From the NCBI GenBank assembly GCA_016808115.1, contig JAEQBH010009425.1, positions 1 to 64,000 of the forward strand: a stretch of 64,000 nt of DNA. Reading direction: 5' to 3'. Source of the DNA: Tetrastigma voinierianum (taxonomy: Eukaryota > Streptophyta > Magnoliopsida > Vitales > Vitaceae). The notes under the pieces were generated by a model. That model was given only the letters and a program-made list of their open reading frames with translations. It did not search any database and had not been told where the DNA came from. This document shows positions 22,641 through 33,865 of the stretch, one piece after another; position 1 is the stretch's first letter, and every line of letters begins with the position of its first letter. Position numbers and translations under genes: made by a program.

Positions 22641-24261
22641 TCCAATGGTTTTGATTAAATCACTAGCTAGAGGTTGAAGATGCCCGTTTTAAAATTTTTT
22701 TTTTTTTTTTTATACATTGTGCACACTAATATTACTTCATTATATTATACAATAAGCATATATTTAGTAAATCCAAACAAAATATATTCTTGTTTATTGT
22801 AAACAATTTAGTTTCCATAATAAATGCTCACGATTGATGAACTTATTTTATAACAAAAACTAAAACTTAATCATAAAATGGGAGTATCCAACTAAGTCTA
22901 GTCCCAAAAAAATTGGAGATTAAGCTTCTTTTAGGACTACTTACATCCAGATCTTCTTAGATAGAACATTCCTAGGTATAATATACTTTTATTTCAATCA
23001 TTGTTCATATGGTCATAATAATATTATTATTAGAGCCTCATTGGGAGGGACTAATAAAATTATCGTGGTTTTGAATCCTTGTTTATTTAAAATTCTCTTA
23101 ATCTCTAAGAGTTGCAGTGGTGGACGGTCAATCTAATTAAGATTTTAAAATTATTTAGGTCAAATCAATAAAACCCGATCATGATTATCAGTGGGGCTTC
23201 ATGACATTTATTATTTGGACCACTTGAAAGTGAGTTTTCATAATTATATTGATCTAGATTTAAAAAAAACAAAATTTAATTATGCACATGTATATCGTGA
23301 TGCAAGATAATATGGCACCACCTAGTCTATATGTCATGTTATCACAACTAAAACATATTTACCAATTATAATTTAATCATCCATGAATAAAAAATAATAT
23401 ATGAGTTAAAAGAAAAAAAAAGAGCTGATCACGGTTTTCCTAAAAAGAAAAAAGAAAAAAAAATCAATTGATAACACTTGAGCCATTTTGTTATTAATCG
23501 TCCATTTTTTTAGTGCAACCATCCATTTGGGTTCAATTTACACAGGCTTGGAGGCCCAAATTGAAGAGATTTGAGTTAAAACCCAAAAACTCATACACAC
23601 GACTTGAAACCCCAGCAGTCAAAGCCATCATTAGGTGTCTTTGCTACCGACGAACCACCCGTAGAAGTGCGTTTGGGTAGAAAGTCGCAAAATCCGGTGG
23701 CAAAACCCTCTCCCGCGCCTCCATGCGTGGCGAGTGGAGCGCGTGAAGCCCGTACGCGGTGCTTGTGAGGTGCGTGGGCGCGTCAGCGGTGGTTCGACCT
23801 AAAATTTGTTCGTGTGGTTGTCTCTTCCTGCGCTTTTAACCACAGTGGCCGTTTATTTGGATGTTTAGCCTCATAACAATGCAACAGTCTCGCGTGTGCA
23901 GTGTTCTCTGAGTTCTTCTTCATCTTCTTAAACTTGTTCTTCATTTAGTCTTCAAAAATTTTACAAAATATAATCCTATACCTAATAAAATGGTGTACAA
24001 ATTCCCAGATGATTGAAAATAAATCAAGAAACCTATTATGATTAGCCCCCTTATTCTAAGCCCGATGAAATACCTGAGAAAACTCTACCATAGATTGAAG
24101 GGCAAACCCACGATTGTTAGTAACCATCCATGAACAAAAAATCATATTAAACATGAGAACATGAGAATAAACAAATATAGAAAACCTAGGTTCATATTGC
24201 TAATCAAACACGAAATACATGAAATTGTTTAGATCAAATTGAAAATTTAATCACACGAAGG
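22641..24261 (-). other. Copia 5' region, AT-rich with a GC-rich island, mostly unassigned
   Basis: Holds a T17-18 run near 22696-22713 and AT-rich sequence to 23500. A GC-rich island lies at 23640-23860. It should contain the gag start and leader by position, but the length is more than expected and an unrecognised insertion is likely. Confidence 0.4.
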
Positions 24262-24274
24262 CTCTGATACCAAT
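24262..24274 (-). other. Copia primer-binding site, initiator-Met tRNA type
   Basis: The plus strand reads CTCTGATACCAAT directly next to the right LTR, the complement of ATTGGTATCAGAG. This is the usual plant copia primer site and it fixes the element on the minus strand. Confidence 0.9.
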
Positions 24275-24658
24275 TGTAGGAATAATCAGTGGAAGGTAGA
24301 ATCATCATGTGATTTAGAATATTCAATTTAATTACTAAACTTATATAACCAGTCAGATCGTACCTTGTGGATTCGCAGAGAAGTATGCACACAAGAACCG
24401 TAGATCTTCCAAACTATCCTTGAGGTGATGGAGCAGTGTGTGAGCGCTTGAATCACTAAGAAAAGATTTCTTTTTCTTTTGCTGTTCTCTATATCTAATT
24501 CGGATTCAGATTTAGGGTTGTATTATCTTTCTCTATTTATAAGTCTGTACTAGAATCTTAATAATGGTACAGACCTCCTGTGTGGGACCCCGAGTTAGTA
24601 GTGAGCTTTGTTAGTGTTTCAAACAACTTGGACTTGCTTGTATAGCAAAAATCCAACA
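24275..24658 (-). mobile_element. 5' LTR of the copia element
   Basis: Plus-strand limits TGTAGGAATAATC and CAAAAATCCAACA, 384 bp. On the minus strand it begins TGTTGGATTTTTGC, a common copia LTR start. A minus-strand TATAAATA is at 24534-24541. Confidence 0.92.
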
Positions 24659-24663
24659 CCTCT
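24659..24663 (+). repeat. Target site duplication CCTCT of the copia element, right copy
   Basis: Identical to 16018-16022 and adjacent to the LTR end. Confidence 0.9.
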
Positions 24664-24836
24664 CTTCCTCGTGATCTTATCCGGAACAACGCTGCCTCTG
24701 ATATACTTGGAAGTCAACATCTTGGCCTAGAGCTCGTCCTTATTTGTTAAGAGTCGCCATCCTAGTTTTTCCATAAAGGCTATATTAATATCCATCGTGC
24801 TTCTTATTCCAAGGCCTGCCTTTTCTAATGTTGTTT
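24659..24836 (-). pseudogene. LINE RT C-terminal region, segment 3 (5'-most surviving part)
   Basis: The minus strand reads FMEKLGWRLLTNKDEL at about 24740-24785, then MLTSKYIRGSVVPDKI, the conserved LINE block in which Gly-Trp-Arg-Leu-Leu-Thr is followed by Lys-x-Lys-Tyr. One stop occurs in between. The similarity ends near 24836, so the LINE is 5' truncated, as is usual. The frame is continuous with the segment at 15714-16022. Confidence 0.85.
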
Positions 24837-25960
24837 TAGTGTATTTTTGATACAATTAATTAATACACATGAAAGTTTAATTTGTGTTTTAACTTAATTT
24901 TATTATGTAATGAATGGTAAACCATGGGTTTAGTTCATTAAAAACTATTAGTTTTCCAGAGATTCAGTGCATGATCATGGGGCAAAGCTTGGAACTCTTT
25001 GATTCTTAATCAAAGAATATCTCTATCAATTCCATAATTTTCTTCTTCTTTTTTTCTTATTTTCTTTTGAATGCATTCATTGTCATATTTTTTAATTAAT
25101 TCTTGGTAAAACAATTTATATACTACTACATTGGCTTTTAGTTGGCAGTGAAAGAGAACTTTTTATATTGCTGTTATCACACACCTAACCCAAATATAAG
25201 TATAAGTGTGATTTAGAAAGTAATTAATGAATTTAATTAATTTATTAATGATATAAGTTTCTCTTCATTAAAAAAGACATTTTCAGAAAATCTAAGACAT
25301 TAGATAAAATAGGACAACAAGATTAAAAATTTTGGGTTAAGATTTTGTTGACAGCTAAACACTTTCAGGATTATAATATAGCTAAATTTAATGAAAATGG
25401 GAAAAAATTAAATAATTAATTGAGTGGATCTAAATGAAGTCTTAGATGTCCTTGAAACCCAATTCAAGCGGTGAAATGGTAGGATGAAGTTATGGAATGT
25501 TCCAAGCTGAAGTTCCTATGAGATGAGGGTACCGCAAAGATGTATTACAAAGTGAATATTAGAAGTCAAAAAAAATAATAATGAGATATTAGATTTTGGA
25601 TTTAATAAATATAAAGTTATTAATTATAAAATTACTTTCAAAAAATTGTGATTGAGAAGATCTTTCAAAAAAAAAAAAGATTGTGATAAGAAAAAAAAAA
25701 GGATTAGATTGTTGCATGAGAAAAAAAAAAAAGCTACTATAAGAGAAAGATATAAGTAGTTGATATTAGTTGAATGTGATGTAGAAACACATTTAAAAAA
25801 AAAATGTAGAAGCAAATATTAAAACTAGGATACCCAATCCAACTAATCAGGAAGTCCCCAGTCGAGGGTTCAAAGGGACGACTAAATTGTATGAGCTTTG
25901 ATTTAATTACTATGAGAATCTTCCCTTGTCCTTTGCTATGATGAAAGAGTGTGTGTTTAA
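24837..25960. other. AT-rich sequence, no gene seen
   Basis: Between the LINE and the Tat 3' LTR. It includes several A-rich runs near 25665-25730 and 25795. Short frames here are low-complexity Phe/Ser strings and are not credible. Confidence 0.6.
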
Positions 25961-26811
25961 TGCTGGATTTTGGTTAAGAATATACAAAAGCACGGGAATT
26001 AGTGAATGCGAGGACGTGCCAGGAAATTATAGTATTTCCAAACTGAAACGATACTGAATCTAACTTCCACTCAAGCGAAAAATAGATTCTCTAGTTCCCT
26101 TGATAGTTCCCTAGAGTCTAGGTGGAAAATGCTTTGAAAATTGGAATGTATTGAAAGGTGAAGAGAAAAGAAAGCTGACATGAACAATTTGGAAAAGAAA
26201 TGATATTAAGTTTTCATTGTAGAATTTATTGGAAATGAAATTCTTTGAAACATGAAAACTTTGAAACTAAATACTTGGAAAGAAAATAAGCTAGAAATGC
26301 GAATAATCTGGAGTGAACTTGTAGAAACTAAGAAAAAATATTAAAATGTTCTATTGAGTGATTGTTGATGATTGATTTGCGGTCAGCATATAAAGTTAGT
26401 CTTGCTTTATAAGCCTTCTAAATAAACGCCGTCCCATTTTCCAATAGCGCTCACGTACTCACTACAACCTTGTTGTTCTCAAAGTCATTTACCACTAACA
26501 ACTTATTCTCGAGTCATTTATCGCTAACGATATTCTTCGCGTTAATAGCTTGAGTTGGAGAAAAAGTCTCATTCCACTTGCTTTTGAGACAAAGTCTCAC
26601 CATTATGAGCTAGCCACTTTGACAAATTGAAAAATTTCATAAATGTCCTTGGACCCTTTCATGGGCTGATTATCATGGACTTAGACTTTCTTGGACTAGG
26701 TTGGGCTTGGTCTGGGCTTGATATATCCATTAAGCTAATTCCATTACCCTTTGGGCCGAATAATTATTCAAATACCATTTGGGCCCAAAAAATTCATTTT
26801 TAGCATAAACA
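25961..26811 (-). mobile_element. Probable 3' LTR of the Tat-type element (left boundary uncertain)
   Basis: The minus strand shows GAGGGAGGTAAT, a good polypurine tract, followed by TGTTTATGCTAAAAATG at 26811 downwards, a start typical of Tat-lineage LTRs. The far end is placed at 25961 because the plus strand reads TGCTGGATTTT there; this is a guess. The other LTR is not in the window, so pairing cannot be tested. Confidence 0.45.
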
Positions 26812-26824
26812 ATTACCTCCCTCA
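26812..26824 (-). other. Polypurine tract of the Tat-type element
   Basis: Plus strand ATTACCTCCCTCA, that is a purine run on the minus strand directly upstream of the TGTTTATGC LTR start. Confidence 0.55.
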
Positions 26825-28500
26825 TATAATATGGCCCATGGGCCATGTTTGTATGAAAAAAGCTTTTATATGTCAAAGGCTCTCTTCTCTCTTCATTCTA
26901 CCATGATGCCCAAAGTACAACTTACCCATTTGGATGTAGATTACCAGAGAAGAGCGAGCGAAACTCGAGCTTGATTAGATGAGTTGAAAAAAGCCAGTAA
27001 TACAGAAAATCTCCCACTGTTTTTCTTTCTGAAACCCTCACAATTTTGATCTTTACCTCCTTTGATTCATACCACATGAAAGACCTTCTCCTTTGGGATT
27101 TGGCAAGTTCATAGGAAGAAATCCTTTTGATCTATGTACAAAACCTTCCATTTTCTCATCTCCACCTTTTTTTTTCTTTTCTTCCTCAAACCCGTTTTGG
27201 CCAAAAATTCTGTCTTTATTGGTGAAAACTGGCTATTGCTAATCGAACCCGATAACCAGTGTGGCTTCAGTGACATCCAAGCTCATCGGCAGGAAGTCGA
27301 GGATGGCAACGTGTGGGTCGAAGTTGTAGACGATGTTGTGGCCTCCATCGATCTCTTTTCTTATGGAGTGTGATTGTGGCCTGACCATCTTCCATAATCC
27401 CGAACTTTCTTGCATTGGTAAGTAGATTTATCCCTTCTTTTGTCAAAGAATGTTCCATGATCTCTAATCCACTAATCAGAGTTTTCCCAGTTTTTAAATA
27501 ACTATAAAGTCTTTTTTGTTTTTTACAACTCCAAAACCTTGTTCTCCAACGAAAAAAAAAAAAAAAAATCAAGAGAGAGCCTTTTTCGTTTTTTAGAACT
27601 CTAAAACCCTAATTCTTCAACGAAAAGTCTTTGAAGAAAAGACCTTTAGTTTTAGAATTCACAAAACCCTTATTCTTCAACGAAAAGTCTATGAAAAACC
27701 AAGAAAGACATTTTTTTTTGTTTTAGAACTTTAAAATGCTTGTTCTCAGTAAAAAAATCGAGAGACCCGATTTTTCATTTTTTGAACTTCAAAACCCTTT
27801 GACTGTTTAATAGAAGAATGAAAAACCGAAATACTATTTTTAAATTAATTGAACTTCAGAAATATGTTCTCAATGAAAAACTCAAGAGGAATGCATTTTC
27901 ATTTTGACTTTACCAGCACCTTTGTTTAACTGCGAAAAGATCTTTGGCTGGAAATATATATGTTTTTAGAACTCTAAATCCTTTGTTCTCGAAAAATCTT
28001 TACAAAATTAAATTGAGATTGCTTCTTACCCAAGAAGCTTTATCGAAGCTTTTTTCTTGGTATGTGAATCTTGAATCCCTCTGGTTGATGCTTTCGATCT
28101 TTTGCTTTGTCTACGATGAAATCATTGAGGTAACTTCTCAGGCCTTTATATGATGGACTTTGAAGTATTGCATTGGAGAATATAGGTTGGGTCTGCATAC
28201 CTAGTATTTTTAAGAGATTTTCTCATATGTCTTCCCAACATATGACCATGCAAGACTTCTAGGCTACCATAATAGTAGTTTCCATTTGAAAATTCCTATA
28301 AAAGAAACCCATCATGTTAATCTCTTCTGACATTCCATCCACGATTTAACTGTTAGTTTTCCCTATGCGAGGTTTTAGCAATTTCTTGACATGGTAGAAG
28401 ATAATCTTCTCAATTAAAAGGCATTTCCTTATAATTTTTCCAACCATCTTCATTCCTCTCTTTTATCCTTGGCATACTGATACCATTTTTACGTGTTTTA
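26825..28500. other. 3' region of the Tat-type element between LTR and antisense ORF
   Basis: No confident coding region. A plus-strand frame at 27134-27373 starts with a hydrophobic stretch resembling a signal peptide but has no homology I recognise. The tandem repeat at 27500-28010 lies here. By position it may hold the promoter of the antisense ORF. Confidence 0.45.
27500..28010. repeat. Degenerate tandem repeat, about 60-70 bp units, about eight copies
   Basis: Units share TTTTTAGAACTCTAAAACCC, then TTGTTCTCAACGAAAAA-type words followed by a T-rich part. Units are seen near 27515, 27575, 27640, 27705, 27765, 27830, 27895 and 27955. Divergence between units is high. Confidence 0.8.
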
Positions 28501-28830
28501 GTGTACTGCCTTCTTTTCCTCTTTTGTTGGAATTTGGGACTGCTCATGCTATTGGAGATGTGGCTATTTATGTCCCGACTTTTCCTTTTCCTCTGACGTC
28601 GCCATCAGAGATACTTCTTGGAAAAGATCTCCGAAATATGGTCCTACCAGCTAAGTCATGGCCTAAGGCATTTGAGGATTGGGATAACTGGGTAGGCCAA
28701 AACTATCTCCTCATTTCGAGGACCTTTGGGAATCCTTAGAGTGTGCCAGATTCAGTCGCTTACCAAGGTGCGTAACTCTTGATTTGGATTTGATGAGTCT
28801 TGCCTTGAGGTTTTGAAAGTTCGTGCCGAC
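28501..28830 (+). pseudogene. Plant mobile domain (PMD)-like ORF, part 1, antisense to the Tat element
   Basis: A plus-strand frame (28524-28739) contains MVLPAKSWPKAFEDWDNWV, like the N-terminal Trp-rich block of plant mobile domain proteins, a family found both in host genes and in transposons. It is followed by a stop at 28740 and shifted sequence. The next PMD block appears at 30110 after an insertion. In Tat-lineage retrotransposons extra ORFs, often antisense, between pol and the 3' LTR are known; that this one is such an ORF is inferred from its place. Confidence 0.5.
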
Positions 28831-30085
28831 AACAACCTAACCAAGAGAGGGGGGTTGGGGTGTTGTGAATTGGTTTTGTCAAAAACTTTTTGCACAATAA
28901 TAAATCTTCAATTTAATGCAATAACGATAAAGTAAAGAGATAAGGATAGAGAAAGAAAAACCTGGATTTATAGTGGTTCGAAAAACCTTTGGCTACGTCC
29001 ACTTCTCCTCTACCTTCAATCGGTGAGGGTTCCACTAGTGGCAAGCTCCAACCCGAGCTTCTTTCTTTACCGCCATTTTTTCATAACCACCTTCAAGCTA
29101 TACACATGAAGTTCTCATAAGCTGTGAGGCCACTCTCTTAAGCTCTCGAGATTTTCAAATACAACTCAAGCTTTGATCAACACAAAGATGCACTCTCTGA
29201 TATGCGCATGTAATAGATAGCTCCGCAATCTTAGTTTGAAATTGATTCACAAGAGAAATGATGGTTGAGAGGATCTTCAGCAAATTCTTATCAAGTGTCC
29301 AATGTCTAAGTGATCCTCCACACTCTGTTATAGAGTAGAACTGATAACATTTAAGCTACCAACCGATCCCGTCGGTTTTAAATTATCTTGGCAGATTGCC
29401 ACGAATGTTATCGTTTTATAGCGGGTTGAAACCCAGCGGTTGGGAGAACCCGTCGGCGGTTGCGGTTAGACCAGCAGTTAGTCTACTTTCTCGTCACATT
29501 CTAGCAGGCTGACCATTTCATTGGCTTGATTCGAGATGGAGGCTAATGGATCAGCGGTTGAGTTTCACCACTCTTCCGATTCAATGGTTGACACCAGTGA
29601 TCGGCTTATAATAGAGCCTCTACCCGATTTACCTTTTTAAATGTTCAATTTCATGTTTGTTCATTTCAAACACTTCTAAAATTTTGATGTTTCATTGAAG
29701 CACATTTTAGGATTTATAAAGTCTGAGTTTTATGCTTAAACTCCAAGTTTCAAGATATGCGATTTTGGTTTTGGCAGGAGTTTGTGAGTGAATGCATGTA
29801 AATGATGATAAACCCTAAAGTGCATAAATGCATTCACTTTACATAGATTTCTAAGCTATCAAAATCTTCACTTGATGCTTGAGCTTGGAATCTTGGTTAC
29901 TTGTCATCTTGGTTCTTTGATTCGAGTGAACTTCATTTTCAAGTGCTTGATCGACTTAAGTCATTGTCATCTTTAGCTTGAATTATCTTCGTTTAGTCTT
30001 GATCAGCTTGACCTATCACTCAACTCAATGTTAACCATTCGTAACCAATAACCTTGGTTTATTATCATCAAAACCTCAACTAGAG
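28831..30085 (-). mobile_element. LTR-like insertion within the PMD-like ORF
   Basis: The PMD similarity is interrupted here. The insert begins near CAACCTAACCAAGAGAGGGG and includes TGGTTCGAAAAACC and GGCTACGTCCACTTC, words common at the ends of copia-type LTRs in plants, and ends near ATCATCAAAACCTCAAC. It has no coding sequence. Orientation is guessed from these words. Exact ends and target duplication were not resolved. Confidence 0.45.
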
Positions 30086-31310
30086 GTACCCTTGGACTAA
30101 TAGATTTGAATTCATTTATCTTCATTTTTGGCCCTGCATCCATTACCTTGAGGGACATTTACATCTTTCTTTTGGTTACTACATTGAGGGGTTTAAGTAG
30201 TATGTCTCTTAGATGTCCATGACCCATTGCTTCCTCATCTTGAAGTTTCTTCCACTTCCCAAACTTCTTTTTCATCCGCCATACGGAAGTGGGGAAATTC
30301 TACTAGGGTACCTTCTACCACAAAGCACATAGAGTTCACAATAAGGTTCTCTTTTCTTGGTTTGTCTTTCCTCGTCGGGTAAGCCTTCCATGAGTATCTT
30401 CCTTTGGTTAGGGCCCTTGCCGTGGCGACCTATGCTTTGGGTACCATTCTCTTAGCCTCCTTTTACCAATCCATGGGCAAAGATGTGAGTGAGATACCTT
30501 ACCAGAGGGTGGGAGGAGCCCTTTGGTTTGTATATATTTGGCTCTTTGTCTATTTCCCTAAGTTATCAGTGTTGACTCTTTTCCTTCCATGTCTTTGGGT
30601 CTTAGTGTGGCTCGATCCATTAGGACTATATCTTCAGACTCTCTTTCTTATTTTTTCCTTAGCAGTAGGCCGTCTTTGTCTCAGTATATACGAAGCAGTA
30701 TTTATTTCGTAACTGTGACGAGATCTTGAATTTTTCTACCCCTTACTTGCTGGATTTAAATATTCATCAGTATTCCTCAGCACAGTTTGTAGGGTCTTGA
30801 TCTTTAGGGGTTGTTATGCTTTTCCCCCTCAGTTGTCTTCTTCTTCTTCAGTTTTCTTAACTCACACACCTGCTAACATGATACCAATTCGGTTCGTAGT
30901 TTATCCCTTCGATCCCTTCCCTTGCCTAAGGGCCTTGCTTATAGCATTAGTAGAGCAGGCCGACTGCAATCCTATTAGGCTGAAGGCCATTATGCTATCG
31001 AGATCTTGAATCCTTCTCTATCTGGTGGTTCGTTAGATTTGATGATCTTATCAGCTCCTGCCTTTCTTCCTCAGGGACATGAAATTTTATTCATTATTTC
31101 TTGCATCAAATTCTTCGACTTTCACCTTGACCTCTTACTTTGCCTTGTGCTATATAGGTTTTACCTCCTCTTCCACCAAGCCCATTGCATAATTGAAGAA
31201 AGGGTTGGAAATGACCTAAACCTCTTGTTCTTGGAAGCGGCTATAGTGAAGAATACTTCTTCTAAAGTCAGTGAGGTCTCATAGGATAGCTTCGAGCTTG
31301 AATTTTCTAA
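30086..31310 (+). pseudogene. Plant mobile domain (PMD)-like ORF, part 2
   Basis: FIFIFGPASITLRDIYIF at about 30111-30165 matches the PMD core in which Phe-x-Phe-Gly-Glu-x-x-x-Thr-Leu-x-Asp-I recurs. Further on, 30404-30712 is open and reads ASFYQSMGKDVSE, then GALWFVYIWLFVYFPKL, like the PMD segment ending in Trp-x-x-Tyr-Phe-Pro. The frame to 31009 continues with RFVVYPFDPFPCLRAL. Frameshifts occur near 30390 and 30715. A possible short intron with a strong pyrimidine tract is noted at 31527-31594. No function can be assigned to a broken copy. Confidence 0.5.
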
Positions 31311-32440
31311 CATGAGAACGATCACATAGATATTGATGAAGTGAAGAGGAAATATCAATGCACGGGGAAGAAATAGTCTTCTGGAGTGAATCGAAAAAGC
31401 AAAGGTAATTCGACTACCTTTGAGGGAGGTCGTTCCTTGATAGACTTTGAGAATCGAAAGATGGCGTATTTCGGTTAATTGAGCTCCGTGGGCAAACTCT
31501 CGACTCTTTTACTTCTGATTTCACAGGTGTTCACTTTCTCTCTTTTTCCCTTCTATTTATCTATTTTTATTTTTCTTACCTTTGTCTTTCATAGGTCTCT
31601 CTTAGTCTGTGCATCTTAGGCCGAGGCTTGATTCCTTCAACCGATCTTTCTTTTTAATTTGCTCCTCATGTTGAGCCACCATCGGACCTCCTAACGAGAT
31701 CGAATGTAGCTGTTGCTGCGCTCCTCTTAGTAGCCATCTGCTAAGCTTGGACCTTCGCCACCCCATCAGCATAAAAAAATGCCTTTTATGCGACTATAGC
31801 GTCACTCTGATCCACTTATTTTGATCATGAAATTTGAGATTTTTTCCTTTATGGAGTTACACACCGTACTCGTAAGATATTTTCTTCTATTGAGCATGTA
31901 GTAAAGGAGAATTCTCAAGTGATACCTGAGTCGGAGAAATTAAGGGAGAAAAAATCTTAGTATGAACAATCCAAGTTATCTATTGACGAGAGGCATCGGT
32001 GGGAGGAAGTAAATTGAGTATCATGCCTAGGAAAGCGAATCGGATGTTGGTAAAGAAATGGAGCGAAAAAGCTAAGTTGTCTTTACGATATGACAAGGTG
32101 AGGTTCTTCATGCCCAGTGCAAAGCACTAGCAAAGACCATTTCAGCAGGTGTTTTCTATCCTATGAGGGAAAGAGGCTGCGATCGACCTCGGTGGTGGTG
32201 GCGCTTTACGCGAGGTAGCGGAGTTCTAGGAATCGCGAGATCTTTTGATTTTTCCGTCGATCTCCGCCCATTCGGACATGATTAATGATTTTGACGCAGT
32301 CTTGACCTTATCATGCCCGGTTTATCTCTCTTTTTCTTAGTGGCGAATGCGACCATTGCTTGGACTTACTCTTGAGATACTTGATTTTTTTGTGCTTAAA
32401 TTATTGATGGAAATTTGCGACATTGCAGGCCTTGCCACAA
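31311..32440. other. Tail of the antisense ORF or 3' region of the Tat element, mostly unassigned
   Basis: A charged, possibly coiled-coil stretch can be read on the plus strand at 31880-32000 with stops. GT at 31527 and TTTCATAG at 31587-31594 enclose a pyrimidine-rich 68 bp segment that looks like an intron. TTTTTCTTAG at 32331-32340 could be another 3' splice site. Nothing here is certain. Confidence 0.35.
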
Positions 32441-32601
32441 ACATAACATCGCATTAGTTGACCAAGGTGGCTCTAAGCCTACCTTTGGATGTGATGAACT
32501 TGTGTGTACTGCTTGTGGATTCACTGAACACTAGCACACGTGCAATTACAGTCATGACATTGCATTAGTGAACCAAGGTGGCTCTAGGCCTACATTTGAA
32601 G
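32441..32601 (+). repeat. Two-copy repeat of about 50 bp, 112 bp apart
   Basis: CATCGCATTAGTTGACCAAG at about 32446 and CATTGCATTAGTGAACCAAG at about 32558, each followed by GTGGCTCTA-G-CCTAC and TTTG. The shared GTGGC-x-TAGGCCTAC words resemble the repeat at 33330-33865. Confidence 0.8.
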
Positions 32602-32696
32602 TATTAACTGGCGTGTGTATGATGATGATATATTGCGTCATCGAGAATGCTACTTAGAAATTGATGAAATAGTGGCTAAAAGCCTATTATTTATTT

Positions 32697-33329
<633 letters not shown>

Positions 33330-33860
33330 GAAAAATGAGTATCTAGTGGCCTAGAGGCCTACATTTTTTCACTTTAGATAATTTCACTCCTATTTCCCCA
33401 ATCTTGATGTGATCAAGAAGTCTTCCTTGGGGAATCATTAGGGAATCTTGAAGAAGGTTGTGTTTTTGAGGTGAAGTGGCAAAAAGGTCAACTTTACTAC
33501 CTCAAATCCTATTCATGGAACTGTAATTCATATCTATTTTTCCAATGACCTTAATAATCTTGGGACCTATCCAGAGAGGGAACAAGAACACCCTTGGAGA
33601 AATTAATGTGTTGATGAATGCAGTGGCCAAGAAGCCACTTTATCACTAAGTCATCCCACATTTCTCTAGTTTTAGAGTGGTCAAGAAACCCACATTTGGA
33701 GAATTGATATTATGACAAGCTATTACAGGAAAAACCTTTGTTAGGATAAATAAAGAGGTCTAATTAAACACACTTTTAACCTTCTAATCAAAGATCTATA
33801 TCTACTTCCCCAAGTTTAAAGTGGTCATGGGACCTACTTTATTTATTCATAAAACAATTA
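33330..33860. repeat. Degenerate tandem repeat in the Tat 3' region, left of Athila-1
   Basis: The phrase GTGGTCAAGA-x-CCTACTTT and close variants recurs near 33337, 33411, 33625, 33677 and 33810. It continues right of Athila-1 at about 56066 and 56134. Spacing is about 55-75 bp. The array lies 3' of the integrase on the minus strand of the Tat element. Confidence 0.65.
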
Positions 33861-33865
33861 AGGGT
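33861..33865 (+). repeat. Target site duplication AGGGT of Athila-1, left copy
   Basis: AGGGT directly precedes the LTR start TGATGAG at 33866 and recurs at 56021-56025. Confidence 0.92.

Larger units (their letters stand above)
16023..24658 (-). mobile_element. Ty1/copia LTR retrotransposon, complete in structure, decayed, inserted in the LINE
   Basis: LTRs at 16023-16390 and 24275-24658 are direct repeats, flanked by a perfect CCTCT duplication. The primer-binding site next to the right LTR shows the element runs on the minus strand. In minus-strand order it has gag, protease, integrase, RT and RNase H remnants, the copia order with integrase before RT. The 8.6 kb length is inflated by a nested LTR of about 2 kb (17530-19515) and probably by other insertions in the 22.7-24.0 kb stretch. 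All domains have stops or frameshifts. Confidence 0.9.

Noticed and set aside
27134..27373. A 79-codon frame with a signal-peptide-like N-terminus
   Set aside because: The hydrophobic start comes from a T-rich tract. No homology or downstream exon was seen. It was kept only as a note within the Tat 3' region.
28501..31310. An intact host gene
   Set aside because: The PMD-like blocks are broken by stops, shifts and an LTR-like insert, and the segment lies inside a Tat-type element, so I call it an element-borne pseudogene.
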